Origin: Cytophagales bacterium
GTDB taxonomy: Bacteria; Bacteroidota; Bacteroidia; Cytophagales; Cyclobacteriaceae
DNA: 64,000 nt
Direction of reading: 5' to 3'
NCBI GenBank assembly: GCA_017303795.1
Contig: JAFLBR010000003.1
Span: 186,001 to 250,000, forward strand
Part shown: in pieces, positions 16,869 through 26,478 of the stretch
How positions within the stretch are numbered: position 1 is the stretch's first letter
Layout of the letters: each line of letters opens with the position of its first letter
Notes under the pieces: generated by a model
The model's input: the letters and a program-made list of their open reading frames with translations, nothing else
Databases searched by the model: none
What the model was told of the DNA's origin: nothing
Program-made: the position numbers and the translations under genes

Positions 16869-18512
16869 ATGGCCCGTGTACTAAAAATAAATCCTGCCGA
16901 TACCGTTTGGGTTGCATTAACCGATTTGCCTGCTGGCGAAAAAATAGATTGCAATGGTGTGCCTGTTACCTTGGTGCACGCTATTTCAGCCAAGCATAAA
17001 TTTGTTGAAAGAACGCTTCAACCGGGTAAAGAAATTATCATGTACGGTGTAGTGGTTGGGAAAGCAATCACCATCATCCCGCAAGGAAGTGCCATTACCA
17101 CTCAAAATGTAAAACATGAAGCTGCGGCTTATGCCGGAAGAACCAAAACAATCAAGTGGCAAGCTCCGGATATCAGCCGGTGGAAAAATAAAACGTTTAT
17201 GGGTTATCCGCGCCCGGACGGACAGGTAGGCACTGCCAATTATTGGATTGTAGTGCCGTTAGTTTTTTGTGAGAACAGAAATGTAAACGTAATCCGCGAA
17301 GCGTTTGAAGAAGCATTGGGCTTTGGAAAACATAATGCGTATAAAAATTATGTGCAAGAGTTAGTACAACTTTATCGCGAAGGAAAAACAGAAGCAATTA
17401 ATAAAACCAATCTACAGAACAGTAGCGCAGTTACAACATCGCGACTCTTTGAAAATCTGGATGGAATAAAATTTTTAACGCACGAAGGTGGCTGTGGTGG
17501 CACGCGCCAGGATTCGGATGCATTATGTGCTTTGCTTGCCGGATACATTAACAACCCGAATGTGGCTGGAGCAACAGTTTTGAGTTTAGGTTGTCAGCAT
17601 GCACAAGCTTCTATTCTTCGAGAGAGTCTGAAACAACACAATCCTAATTTTGCGAAACCCTTGATTGTTCTGGAACAACAAACGGAAGGTACCGAACAAG
17701 AATTATTGGCCAGAGCCATTCGCGAAACATTTTTAGCATTAACAGAAGTAAATCAACAAACCCGAAAACCAACTCCACTTAATAAGTTGGTGGTAGGTCT
17801 TGAGTGTGGTGGCTCGGATGGATTCTCGGGCATCTCGGCTAATCCGGCTATCGGGCATACTTCCGACCTGATTGCTGCACTGGGTGGTGCAACAATTCTT
17901 TCGGAGTTTCCGGAACTATGTGGTGTGGAACAAGAACTGATTAACCGCACTGCTTCTGATAAAACTGCAAATAGATTTATTGAATTGATGCGCGCCTATT
18001 CACGCGCAGCCGAATCGGTAGGTTCTGGTTTTGATATGAACCCATCGCCTGGCAATATTAAAGATGGCTTGATTACCGATGCGATGAAATCGGCCGGGGC
18101 GGCAAAGAAAGGTGGCACCTCGCCCATTACCGATGTGTTGGATTATGGCGAATATGTAAAAACATCGGGGCTTACTTTATTATGTACTCCCGGCAACGAT
18201 GTAGAAAGTACAACTGCAATGGCCGGATCCGGTGCCAATGTGATGTTGTTTACTACAGGCTTAGGTACGCCAACCGGTAACCCTGTGGTTCCGGTCATTA
18301 AACTTTCTTCCAATACAAAACTTGCCCAAAAGATGCCCGATATAATTGATGTGGATTGTGGACCCATCATCTCCGGTGCTAAATCAATTGAACAACTGGG
18401 AAGCGAGATTCTGGATTTTATTATTGAAGTAGCGAGCGGGAACATTAAACCCAAGGCGGTTCAATTACAACAAGACGATTTTATTCCATGGAAGCGCGGG
18501 GTGTCACTGTAG
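16869..18512 (+). CDS. uxaA: Altronate dehydratase (UxaA family)
   Basis: 547 residues, somewhat longer than the roughly 495 of E. coli UxaA. The N-terminal part is a SAF-like domain (to about residue 95), then GYPRPDGQVGTANYW and the large dehydratase domain with HEGGCGG, LGCQHAQ, GLECGGSDGFSG and LCTPGND. Cys and His residues in these motifs are the likely iron ligands. Converts D-altronate to 2-keto-3-deoxygluconate, the substrate of the divergent kdgK. UxaB and UxaC are not in the window. Its stop lies two bases from the convergent TolC-type gene. Confidence 0.92.
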   Translation: MARVLKINPADTVWVALTDLPAGEKIDCNGVPVTLVHAISAKHKFVERTLQPGKEIIMYGVVVGKAITIIPQGSAITTQNVKHEAAAYAGRTKTIKWQAPDISRWKNKTFMGYPRPDGQVGTANYWIVVPLVFCENRNVNVIREAFEEALGFGKHNAYKNYVQELVQLYREGKTEAINKTNLQNSSAVTTSRLFENLDGIKFLTHEGGCGGTRQDSDALCALLAGYINNPNVAGATVLSLGCQHAQASILRESLKQHNPNFAKPLIVLEQQTEGTEQELLARAIRETFLALTEVNQQTRKPTPLNKLVVGLECGGSDGFSGISANPAIGHTSDLIAALGGATILSEFPELCGVEQELINRTASDKTANRFIELMRAYSRAAESVGSGFDMNPSPGNIKDGLITDAMKSAGAAKKGGTSPITDVLDYGEYVKTSGLTLLCTPGNDVESTTAMAGSGANVMLFTTGLGTPTGNPVVPVIKLSSNTKLAQKMPDIIDVDCGPIISGAKSIEQLGSEILDFIIEVASGNIKPKAVQLQQDDFIPWKRGVSL

Positions 18513-18514
18513 TA

Positions 18515-20005
18515 TTAATCTGCATCAGCCAAATACAATAAACGCTTGCCATAAAAATCATACAGCGTAAGTCTGCGCAAATCATAATACGCAGTCCAGA
18601 AAGATTTCAATGCGGCTATATAATTTCTTTTGGCGGTGTCTTTTTCTGTTAAGGCGATATTCAAATTAGTGATGTCTATTTTGCCGATAAGATACCTATT
18701 CTGGGCTACGGTATATCGTTGTTGTGCCACCTCATCTGACTTCTTTGTAATCTCGATTTGAAGGCGCAGCATTTCAAAATTTCCTACCTGCGTTATAATC
18801 TCTTGCTCAAAAACCATTTCATCCTGTGCAATAATGTAATCGTTTAGCTTCTTATTGGCCATTGCAGTTTGTACCCGCGATTTATTTCTGCCCCAATCGA
18901 TAATGGGTACACTAAGCGTTAAGTTAAATTGTTGTTGCTGCTGAGGGTCTTGATAGAGATCGTTAATTACCAGGCCATTATTGTTCAAACCATACGATGC
19001 AGTGAGGTTGGTTTGCCAGCGTTGGCCGCGAGCCTGCGCTACTTCGCGCGCAGCTTCTAATCGTCTCCGTTCAAACGCAATAAAGGCGGCCCTGTTTTTT
19101 TTTGCGTATTGCATTGCTTCCTCCGCTGAAACGTCAAATTGTGGTATCGTTTCAGGAAGAATAAGTTTCAATTGTTCACCAGCAGTTAACCCAATGTACG
19201 AACGTAATTGAAGACTGCGTGTCTCAGTATCTAATTTAGCTTGAGCTACATCCTTGCGTGAATTTAAAAGTTGTAACTCTACCTGAAGAAGTTTGTCTTG
19301 CGAAGTAGTGCCAATGTTATAGCGGCCTTGTTCAATTTTATAAATAGTGTCATTATTAGCTAAATTAAACTGGGCTATCTGTAAGTTGATTTGAGATTCC
19401 AACACATCAAAGAAGCGACCAACAGACTCTCGTGAAATAAATTCCATTTGTTCTACATAGTCGCGCTTGGATTCTTCAAAGCGTAGCGGTTCTGTTAGCT
19501 TATCCCACCGCAGCGGATTAAACGCGAATACTGGTTGATTTAATTGAATATTCATAACTGTGCCGCGCCACTGCTCTTTGGGTTGAATAGAACTAGGATC
19601 GTAGTTATAGTTGTTAAAATAACCCATGTTTGAGTTAACGGAAATCGTTCCATTTGTCCATGGAATAGGTTGCTCTAACCCTAAGTTCATGAAACTATTT
19701 AACTGATTAATGTTCGCATTCACAAAAGTTCCATCTGCCAATGGAGCTTGACTAACCTCTTTGGAGTAAGGAATATTTCCAAACAACCGTAATTGCGGGT
19801 TATAATTGGTTCGATAAAGACGATATAACCAATATCGATTTTCTTTACGGGTTTCAGCTTGTTTCGAGGCTGGGGATTGCGATTGCGCACGAACTATTAC
19901 ATCTTCAATAGAAAAATTTGTTTGAGCACTTACACTACTTGCCATGCCAATGATAACAAAAAATACCTTATAGAATGTATTCATATCAAAAAGGTAATTA
20001 TTCAT
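18515..20005 (-). CDS. TolC-family outer membrane efflux channel
   Basis: 496 residues with a signal peptide (FYKVFFVIIGMASSVSAQ). Long heptad-rich helical parts (SREVAQARGQRWQTNL-type segments, QRYTVAQNRYLIGKIDI and NIALTEKDTAKRNYIAAL) are the paired coiled-coil hairpins of the TolC fold. The start at 20005 overlaps the permease stop by 8 bases; an internal ATG at 19984 would also give a good signal peptide. It closes the tripartite export operon formed with the MacB-type permease and the adaptor. Confidence 0.85.
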   Translation of the reverse strand: MNNYLFDMNTFYKVFFVIIGMASSVSAQTNFSIEDVIVRAQSQSPASKQAETRKENRYWLYRLYRTNYNPQLRLFGNIPYSKEVSQAPLADGTFVNANINQLNSFMNLGLEQPIPWTNGTISVNSNMGYFNNYNYDPSSIQPKEQWRGTVMNIQLNQPVFAFNPLRWDKLTEPLRFEESKRDYVEQMEFISRESVGRFFDVLESQINLQIAQFNLANNDTIYKIEQGRYNIGTTSQDKLLQVELQLLNSRKDVAQAKLDTETRSLQLRSYIGLTAGEQLKLILPETIPQFDVSAEEAMQYAKKNRAAFIAFERRRLEAAREVAQARGQRWQTNLTASYGLNNNGLVINDLYQDPQQQQQFNLTLSVPIIDWGRNKSRVQTAMANKKLNDYIIAQDEMVFEQEIITQVGNFEMLRLQIEITKKSDEVAQQRYTVAQNRYLIGKIDITNLNIALTEKDTAKRNYIAALKSFWTAYYDLRRLTLYDFYGKRLLYLADAD

Positions 20006-21377
20006 GTCGTAACGAGGTTATGGGGTCTTGACTGGCAGCCCTGCGTGCCGGGGCGATTCCAAAAATTAATCCAATGGTGGCGGCTACACCGAATGAAAGC
20101 AAGATGGACGAAAAACTTATTATGGTAGGAATATCGGCAAACACCGAAACCAAATGTGCCAGAGTTACTCCTAGCACAACACCTATTAACCCTCCCGATA
20201 CACTGATCATTACAGCTTCAAACAGAAACTGCTGCACTACATCACTTTTTTGTGCACCAATCGATAACCGTAAGCCGATCTCTTTAATTCGTTCTAATAC
20301 CGATGCCAGCATGATATTCATAATACCAATACCGCCTACCAACAACGAAATACCTGCAATGGCTCCCAACACATAATTAAAAATATCATTCGTGCGCTGC
20401 TGCTGTTTTAATAACAATTCCGGAATTTCAATTTCAAAATCCACAACTTCGTAGTGTTTTCTACCCAGCATGCGCGAAATGATTTCGGCTATCGGTTGCA
20501 ATTTTTCCGTTTCCTCAACTTGAATTACCAATCTATCCAACTGATGATAGTTTTTTTGCTCTGCCACCTGCTCGTCTGATTGTTCGTTATTATTACTACC
20601 CCCAATTATCACAACCATTCCGCCACCTTTCATAGCCTCTTTACGAAGCGCCTCAGCCGAAATGACATCACGATTTCTGTACCGCACCAGCACGGTTTGT
20701 AATGGCGCATAGATATCCATATTAAAATCGCGAATACCCAGTTTGCTGATACTGTTTTTGGACACCAATCTTTCCTTCAACACGCCTACTATGGTTAGCC
20801 AATGCGGCCCTACTTTGATTGTTTTACCTATAGGATTTTCGGTTGGGAAAAATTTTGTTTTGATTGCACTGCCTACTACACAAACAGGAGCACCAATCTT
20901 TAATTGCTCATCGCTAAAATTCTTTCCATCGTACAATTCAAAATTAAAAATATCAAAGTACTCCGGCTCAACTCCTACCAGTTTGGCTGATCTGCGAACA
21001 CCATTTCTAATAACGTTTGTATTCAGAATTATCTCAGGACTGATTTTAGTAATACCGGGTATGGTTTGGGTGATGCTCTTTACATCACGCATGGTGAGAC
21101 CGGGCGAAAATTTCTTTTTATCCTTTTTGCCACCGGTTGATTCTGCAATCTTTTCCTCTTCTTGTTCGATGATAGGTTTTATCACAATATTATTAACACC
21201 TACCAATTTAATCTGTGCCAGAATTTCTTGCTGAGCGCCATTACCAATGGCAAGCATGGCAATAACTGCAGCCACTCCGAAAATAATTCCGAGTGCTGTT
21301 AAAAGTGATCGAACCTTATTTGTTAGTACGGCACCAATAGCAATGTATAGGTTAGCCATTACACGTTGTGAAAACAT
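19998..21377 (-). CDS. MacB-type ABC transporter permease
   Basis: 459 residues. One transmembrane helix near the N-terminus (LLTALGIIFGVAAVIAMLAIG), a large periplasmic domain (about 40-330), and three C-terminal helices with the FtsX-type core (LLVGGIGIMNIMLASVLERIKEIGLRLSIGA, split here by family motifs GIGIMNIML and KEIGLRLSIGA). This is the MacB architecture without the fused N-terminal ATPase: E. coli MacB has the nucleotide-binding domain on the same chain. No ATPase gene is adjacent. Likely moves a substrate from the periplasm to TolC by mechanotransmission. Confidence 0.88.
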   Translation of the reverse strand: MFSQRVMANLYIAIGAVLTNKVRSLLTALGIIFGVAAVIAMLAIGNGAQQEILAQIKLVGVNNIVIKPIIEQEEEKIAESTGGKKDKKKFSPGLTMRDVKSITQTIPGITKISPEIILNTNVIRNGVRRSAKLVGVEPEYFDIFNFELYDGKNFSDEQLKIGAPVCVVGSAIKTKFFPTENPIGKTIKVGPHWLTIVGVLKERLVSKNSISKLGIRDFNMDIYAPLQTVLVRYRNRDVISAEALRKEAMKGGGMVVIIGGSNNNEQSDEQVAEQKNYHQLDRLVIQVEETEKLQPIAEIISRMLGRKHYEVVDFEIEIPELLLKQQQRTNDIFNYVLGAIAGISLLVGGIGIMNIMLASVLERIKEIGLRLSIGAQKSDVVQQFLFEAVMISVSGGLIGVVLGVTLAHLVSVFADIPTIISFSSILLSFGVAATIGLIFGIAPARRAASQDPITSLRHE

Positions 21378-21386
21378 GGCTATCGG

Positions 21387-22721
21387 TTATTGTTTTGGTA
21401 AGCTCACTTGAGTTGCCAAAGCTTTCTGCTCATCACTTTTATCATCGGGTTTCTTTCTTTTTCCATTCATCTCAGGCAACAAGACAACTGATTTATTTTC
21501 CTGTCCACTCGGATTTGAAAGATATACTTTGTCGTTTGTTGAAAGACCCGCCTTAATAACTACATCGTTGGCATTGGCGACATCTACAATAACCTCTTGT
21601 TTTATAATATTGAGTCCTTCGCTTTTGTACACATAGGTAATCGTATCGCTTTGGCTATGCAAACACTCTAAGGGTATGTAAAGAACACTATCCAATCTAT
21701 TCGCCACAATTTTGTTGCTCGTTGTCATGGCAGGCCGCAATGCAGCATCACTACCAAAAATTTCAATAGTTACTTCAAAAACCTTTGCATCTGAATTAGG
21801 ACGTTGCTCGCCTACATTCGCCACGCGCACAACTTTTCCACTAAGTTTCTTATCAGGGTATGCATCTAACCCCACATCCACGGGCTGCCCAGGTTTAATT
21901 TTACGAACATCTACCTCGTTAACATAAGTTTTGGATATCATAGAGGTGAGATCGGGTAATTTGGCTACTACAGGATCCCATGTTCCAATTCGTGACCCAC
22001 CTTTGATAGGGCGACCACTCCAGTCTTTGGTATAAATAACCATACCATCCTCCGGGGCTAGCACTGTAAAACTTTCACCTAGTTTAGACATGTTGTCTGC
22101 TTCGTTCTTCACTTTACGTAGCTCAGCAGACACCTCACGCATCTTCTCGATATTCTGATTCTTTTTGATTTTATAATTTTCTACAGCTTGCTGATAGGCA
22201 CGTTCAGCTTTCTCTAATTCGATCTGATTTTGTTTAATGGTAGCAGGTGGTTCAAACTTGGATTGCTCTAAAACTATTTTCTTTTCTTCCACACCGTATT
22301 TTAGATTGATCAACTCATCGCGCGATTGACGCATGGTAAGTGTTGTATCCAGTTGGGTTTGTGTATATTTTGAGTTTGCCTTCTCCAGTTCAATTAATTT
22401 ATCACTCAACTTGCCCTGAAAATCAGAACGGTCTAGGTTGGCCACCCAATCACCCTTCTTTACAACAACGCCTTCCTCCACAATATTAAGTATGGTGATC
22501 TCATAAATTCTGAAATTCTGAACAGCCGTAGGCCCTATGATATTTACAGAATTTTTTGCTTCTAGTTCACCCGTTGTTTCAATCTCCACCTTAAACTCAC
22601 CCATCTTCACTTCCGTCAGAATCCGGCCGGATTCCGCATCTCCATCCCGCTTAAAAAGAAAATAAGCAACCAAAACAGCCGCCAATACGCCCGTTCCAAT
22701 AAGTAATTGTTTTTTAGTCAT
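21387..22721 (-). CDS. Periplasmic adaptor subunit of efflux system (HlyD/MacA family)
   Basis: 444 residues with a single N-terminal membrane anchor (LLIGTGVLAAVLVAYFLF). The order is membrane anchor, lipoyl-like half with GELEAKNSVNI, a long coiled-coil hairpin (about 110-210, with IELEKAERAYQQAVENYK), the returning lipoyl half (TVLAPEDGMVIYTKDW), and beta-barrel and membrane-proximal domains. It is the first gene of a three-gene operon, 9 bases ahead of the permease. The gene upstream is a separate unit ending at a terminator. Confidence 0.88.
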   Translation of the reverse strand: MTKKQLLIGTGVLAAVLVAYFLFKRDGDAESGRILTEVKMGEFKVEIETTGELEAKNSVNIIGPTAVQNFRIYEITILNIVEEGVVVKKGDWVANLDRSDFQGKLSDKLIELEKANSKYTQTQLDTTLTMRQSRDELINLKYGVEEKKIVLEQSKFEPPATIKQNQIELEKAERAYQQAVENYKIKKNQNIEKMREVSAELRKVKNEADNMSKLGESFTVLAPEDGMVIYTKDWSGRPIKGGSRIGTWDPVVAKLPDLTSMISKTYVNEVDVRKIKPGQPVDVGLDAYPDKKLSGKVVRVANVGEQRPNSDAKVFEVTIEIFGSDAALRPAMTTSNKIVANRLDSVLYIPLECLHSQSDTITYVYKSEGLNIIKQEVIVDVANANDVVIKAGLSTNDKVYLSNPSGQENKSVVLLPEMNGKRKKPDDKSDEQKALATQVSLPKQ

Positions 22722-22845
22722 GTTTGTTGTTCTGTTGTGGTTGAAGTTATAAACTACAAAAGTGATTATTTATTACAAGTTAGTACTTGAAACTGCGTGC
22801 TTAGGTTACAAACCAGCTTGTAAAAAAGTGTAAAAGGCAATTAAA

Positions 22846-22873
22846 AAGGGTGAAAGGAAAACCGATCACCCTT
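22846..22873 (-). terminator. Rho-independent terminator
   Basis: AAGGGTGA and TCACCCTT form an 8-base stem with a 12-base loop. Read on the minus strand the stem is followed by a T run. It stands 16 bases after the stop of the gene at 22889-24061. Confidence 0.7.
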
Positions 22874-22888
22874 AAATTAATAAATACC

Positions 22889-24061
22889 TTATTGATTATT
22901 GCCCTTCTTCACTTCGATCTTAGCAAGAGCCGCATCTTTTGAGATTTTGCTAGCGGCATAATCATTCAATACACTGGCCTTTACCACAAGCTCAAGTGTA
23001 GCCGGAATCTCGCAACCCTTACATTTGGTAAGTGCTATGTTGAAGACCAGGCGTTCTTCGCTCTTCAAACTTTTTAAGGTACGGCCATATTCCAGTATAT
23101 CTACTTTAATATCACGCTCGAAGGTTGGATAAAGTTCCTTCACTTTTTTGTCGCGCTCTTCCTGCGATAAGTTGTTTAAACCTTGTGTTGGCATTACCCA
23201 ACGGTCGTAGTTAGCCTGATTGCTGGAGAAAACATTCATGTAATAGATTACGCCATAATCTTTCAGACGTTCGTAATAAATATTCTCGTCTGTAAAGAAA
23301 GTTTTAGATAAGTCGCGCTGATATAACCGATTGAAAATACTGGTAAGTAATTCCAGATCGGGTTGCAATTCATTATCCATCTGGCTGTTTACCACTTTCA
23401 GGTTTTTCATGAATTGCTCGCGACTTACCTTGCCTTGCTTAAGTTGTGTAACATCGCCTTTGGTTGTTTCTATTGACAGGTAAGAAGGCTTTTGATTTTC
23501 AGGAAATGCGATGAACCAATTCCGGTTGCCATCACCTCTATTAGTGATGATAATTTTTTCAGTAGGCTGCAATTGCGAAATCAGATCGCCATAATCGGCC
23601 ACAAATTCTTTGCAAGCTTCCAATAGTTTTTCGGTGGTAGCTTTTTGAATACTATCGGCATTAACTGCGCGACTGGTGCTGCTTACTTTTCCTTTTAAAT
23701 TTTCCGTAACCACACGACCGCGCTCGTCATACACTCTGGCTACACCAACCGGTGCTGGTGTCTCAACAAAATACTCATAGCCATTGCCATTTATAACAAC
23801 ATCTTGCGCACCAAATCCCCAGGCAAATGGCCCGCTAAGGTTATAGGGCAACCGGAAAGTTACACCATAGCCCGCACGGTAATCGCTATTGATTTCTACC
23901 GGAAAGAAATTTCGCTTTTCAAGTTTTTGTTTGATCAGCGTTTCCAGAATATTCTCTGCTACTTCCAAATCGCGATTCATGCGTTCATCTTTCTGGGCCA
24001 GTACCTGCATGGTTATCAACACTGCCCCTATCAACATCAAACTTCTCACTCCTCTTTTCAT
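22889..24061 (-). CDS. Conserved exported protein of unknown function, third gene of a sigma/anti-sigma unit
   Basis: 390 residues with a signal peptide (SLMLIGAVLITMQVLAQ). I do not recognise a domain. Visible features are DYRAGYGVTFRLPY near the N-terminus, a charged central part, and a Cys pair in ALTKCKGCEIP close to the C-terminus. It follows an anti-sigma gene by 11 bases and shares its strand, so it is probably controlled by the same sigma factor. Ends at a strong terminator. Confidence 0.75.
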   Translation of the reverse strand: MKRGVRSLMLIGAVLITMQVLAQKDERMNRDLEVAENILETLIKQKLEKRNFFPVEINSDYRAGYGVTFRLPYNLSGPFAWGFGAQDVVINGNGYEYFVETPAPVGVARVYDERGRVVTENLKGKVSSTSRAVNADSIQKATTEKLLEACKEFVADYGDLISQLQPTEKIIITNRGDGNRNWFIAFPENQKPSYLSIETTKGDVTQLKQGKVSREQFMKNLKVVNSQMDNELQPDLELLTSIFNRLYQRDLSKTFFTDENIYYERLKDYGVIYYMNVFSSNQANYDRWVMPTQGLNNLSQEERDKKVKELYPTFERDIKVDILEYGRTLKSLKSEERLVFNIALTKCKGCEIPATLELVVKASVLNDYAASKISKDAALAKIEVKKGNNQ

Positions 24062-24072
24062 AATACGTTTAA

Positions 24073-24915
24073 TTAATAGTTGTTTACTTTTCTAACTGTT
24101 CCTTCAGGGTTTGAAATAATACTGGCCAGTATTTGTTCTGTTTCCTGTTTAAATTGATCTGTATTTTTCTCCATGTTATTCAAGCGTGCCTGAAATAAAA
24201 TCAGATCTTGCTTGCGTTGTTCATTCAGGTACTTGGTAAAGTCAACCAAAAGATTCTCTACATAAACCTGCTGATCTTTTGATGAGAGTTTAAAATAATC
24301 CTGCATCAACTTCATGTTCTCTTGCTGCAAACCCGATACAAACGTGCGCACCTGATCTTGCGATGCCAGCGAAGCAACCGAAATCAGTTTATCGATCCGG
24401 GCCGAGTTGGTGGTTAGATTTTTATTTAGCGATTCCTGAATTTTCTGATTGCTCTCCTCCCAGTTTGTAGCAATGGTTTCGTTGTTTTTTACCAACGAGG
24501 TGTTGATCATCTGTTGTACTTCGTTCGCGGTAAGCGATTGCTCAACAACCGGATTTTTGGGTGCATCATTAAAACTAATCCGCAACTCGCCATTTGAGTA
24601 GGTTACTTCGGGGCCAATGAGGCGGGCCGCTACCAGCAAGAATAAAAATGAAGCCGCAATGCCCATGGTAATTTTAAAATACCCGGCTTTCCAGAAAGGA
24701 ATGCTGTGCTGTTCGTGATCTACAAAAACAGGGGGTGCTATTACCTCCACATCGTTTAATGAACTTAATGCTTTGCGCACGTTGTTCATTTGCTGCAACT
24801 GCTCCCGCATCTGCGGATGTTGTTGCAGGTATTGTTCTACCTTTTCTGTTTCTGCGGCATCCAGCTCGCCATACAGGTAAGCCATCAGGGTGCCTTCGTC
24901 TGGTTTATAATTCAT
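24073..24915 (-). CDS. Membrane-anchored anti-sigma factor
   Basis: 280 residues. The cytoplasmic N-terminus (about 1-85) has DEGTLMAYLYGELDAAE and an acidic helix resembling anti-sigma helical domains, without Cys ligands of the zinc-binding type. One transmembrane helix follows (ITMGIAASFLFLLVAARLI), then a long periplasmic helical domain (about 115-280). The start overlaps the 3' end of the sigma factor gene by 11 bases, the usual arrangement for sigma and anti-sigma pairs. Confidence 0.8.
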   Translation of the reverse strand: MNYKPDEGTLMAYLYGELDAAETEKVEQYLQQHPQMREQLQQMNNVRKALSSLNDVEVIAPPVFVDHEQHSIPFWKAGYFKITMGIAASFLFLLVAARLIGPEVTYSNGELRISFNDAPKNPVVEQSLTANEVQQMINTSLVKNNETIATNWEESNQKIQESLNKNLTTNSARIDKLISVASLASQDQVRTFVSGLQQENMKLMQDYFKLSSKDQQVYVENLLVDFTKYLNEQRKQDLILFQARLNNMEKNTDQFKQETEQILASIISNPEGTVRKVNNY

Positions 24916-25534
24916 AGCCCAGTGCTTCTTTAGTTATTTGCTTCTTTTCCAAAATCTTTTTCAATCCATCCAACCCGTAATACATTCTCGATTTCACTGT
25001 GTTTTCTGAAATCTGCAAGGCTTCGGCAATCTCTCTAAACTTCAGTCCCTCATACTCTTTCATAATCACCACTTCGCGTTGTTCGGCACTAAGTTCCATC
25101 AGGCATTGCTGCAGCAAGTCTGATAGTTCGGTATGCCGTAATTGTTTTTCAGGGTTATCCAATTTTCCACTGCTCGCTTCCCACTTATAACTCACTTCAC
25201 TTTCGCCAGGCGAAAAATCATTCAGCGAAACCGACCGGCTGGCTTTGCGCTTGCGCAGTTCTTCGCGGCAATAATTAACGGCTATGGTATAGAGCCACGA
25301 TTTAAACCGCGTGGCTTCCTGCAAGCCCGCCAGGTTACGATGCATGCTGATAAACGTTTTCTGCGAAACCTCCATAGCCAAGTCGTGATCGTAGAAAAAT
25401 TTATATGCAAAATTGTAGATGCGCTTATACCACACTTGCACGAGTTTGCCCTGAGCATTCTTATCCCCCTGACGAGCCCGCTCCAGCAGGGCATCCGCAT
25501 GCATCATAACACTATTCGGTAAGGTTTCGGCCAC
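24905..25534 (-). CDS. ECF-type RNA polymerase sigma factor
   Basis: 209 residues from a GTG at 25534; ATG codons at the tenth and eleventh residues are alternatives. Region 2 is seen in RIYNFAYKFFYDHDLAMEVSQ and FKSWLYTIAVNYC, and region 4 in LMELSAEQREVVIMKEYEGLKF followed by REIAEALQISENTVKSRM. These are standard ECF signatures. Shares an operon with its anti-sigma factor and an exported protein. A weak -7-like TATATTCG lies at 25570-25577 on the minus strand. Confidence 0.92.
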   Translation of the reverse strand: MAETLPNSVMMHADALLERARQGDKNAQGKLVQVWYKRIYNFAYKFFYDHDLAMEVSQKTFISMHRNLAGLQEATRFKSWLYTIAVNYCREELRKRKASRSVSLNDFSPGESEVSYKWEASSGKLDNPEKQLRHTELSDLLQQCLMELSAEQREVVIMKEYEGLKFREIAEALQISENTVKSRMYYGLDGLKKILEKKQITKEALGYEL

Positions 25535-25689
25535 AGAAAACGTTTAATTTGAGCTCAATTCATTGTTTTCGAATATAAAGATGCAATACAATCTCAAATA
25601 GTTTTACAGTTTATAAACTTTCACCGGCATCAACAGCATACCAGCCTCATAGCGTATAAAATCTCATGCTAAGGCCTGTCTCATTTACT

Positions 25690-25697
25690 TATCTTTG
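25690..25697 (+). promoter_or_regulatory. Candidate -7 box of a Bacteroidota promoter, near-leaderless
   Basis: TATCTTTG matches TAnnTTTG exactly and ends six bases before the ATG at 25704. Transcription from here would start at or next to the start codon. No TTTG is seen at the -33 position, so the promoter is only half supported. Confidence 0.35.
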
Positions 25698-25703
25698 CGC
25701 CCG

Positions 25704-26477
25704 ATGAAGAAAATCATTTCGTTATTGATTCGGTTTGTACCCCGCCCGTGGCTGCAACGCATGGCCGGCACCGGGCTTAAAGTTGCCGGTTTGTTTTATA
25801 GAGGTAATAAGGTAAAATGCCCAGTTTGTGAGAGTCAGTTCAAAAAATTTATGCCTTACGGCAGAATAAATCCGCGACCCAATGCCCTATGCCCCAACTG
25901 CCTGAGTCTGGAGCGCCACCGCCTCATTTGGTTGTACCTGCAAAAGGAAACCGATTTTTTCAAAACGCCTTTGCATGTTTTGCACATCGCACCAGAAGTT
26001 TGTTTTATTAACCGGTTTGAAAAACTACATGGTGAACGGTACATCACCACCGATATTGAATCGCCTCTTGCCAAAGTAAAAGCTGATATTCATCAACTGC
26101 CTTTTGCTGATAATACATTTGATACCGTTTTGTGTAATCATGTATTGGAACACGTGGCCGATGATATAAAAGCCATGAGCGAAATTAATCGTGTGCTTAA
26201 ACCCGATGGTTGGGCCATACTGCAGGTACCCTTTTTCTCACCCGTGCCCGATACTACATTCGAGGATAATACCATTACCGATAAGCGCGAACGCGAAAAA
26301 ATATTTGGGCAAGATGACCACGTACGGAAGTACGGCCATGACTATGCACAACGGATAAATAAAAGTGGTCTTGTTGCTGAAGCAAATCCGTTTGCTCAAC
26401 AACTTTCAACGGAAATAGCACAGCGGGCTTCCATTATGCCCAACGAAATTCTTTATATCGGTAGAAAAAAAGCCTGA
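25704..26477 (+). CDS. Class I SAM-dependent methyltransferase with Cys-rich N-terminus
   Basis: 257 residues from the ATG at 25704; a TTG nine bases earlier is less likely. The N-terminal part has a CPVCESQF and a CPNCLSLERHRLIW pair, a possible zinc site. The methyltransferase core follows: VLHIAPE in place of the usual glycine-rich loop, TDIESPLAKVKADI, LPFADNTFDTVLCNHVLEHV (motifs of Methyltransf_11), and VLKPDGWAILQVPF. The atypical motif I recalls methyltransferases acting on glycans or lipids, but the substrate is unknown. The stop overlaps the start region of the histidine kinase gene. Confidence 0.85.
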   Translation: MKKIISLLIRFVPRPWLQRMAGTGLKVAGLFYRGNKVKCPVCESQFKKFMPYGRINPRPNALCPNCLSLERHRLIWLYLQKETDFFKTPLHVLHIAPEVCFINRFEKLHGERYITTDIESPLAKVKADIHQLPFADNTFDTVLCNHVLEHVADDIKAMSEINRVLKPDGWAILQVPFFSPVPDTTFEDNTITDKREREKIFGQDDHVRKYGHDYAQRINKSGLVAEANPFAQQLSTEIAQRASIMPNEILYIGRKKA

Positions 26478-26478
26478 T

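Noticed and set aside
20743-21234. 163-residue frame opposite the permease gene
   Set aside because: Antisense to a clear MacB-type domain; its composition mirrors the gene on the other strand.
25142-25522. 126-residue frame opposite the sigma factor gene
   Set aside because: Antisense to strong sigma region 2 and 4 motifs.
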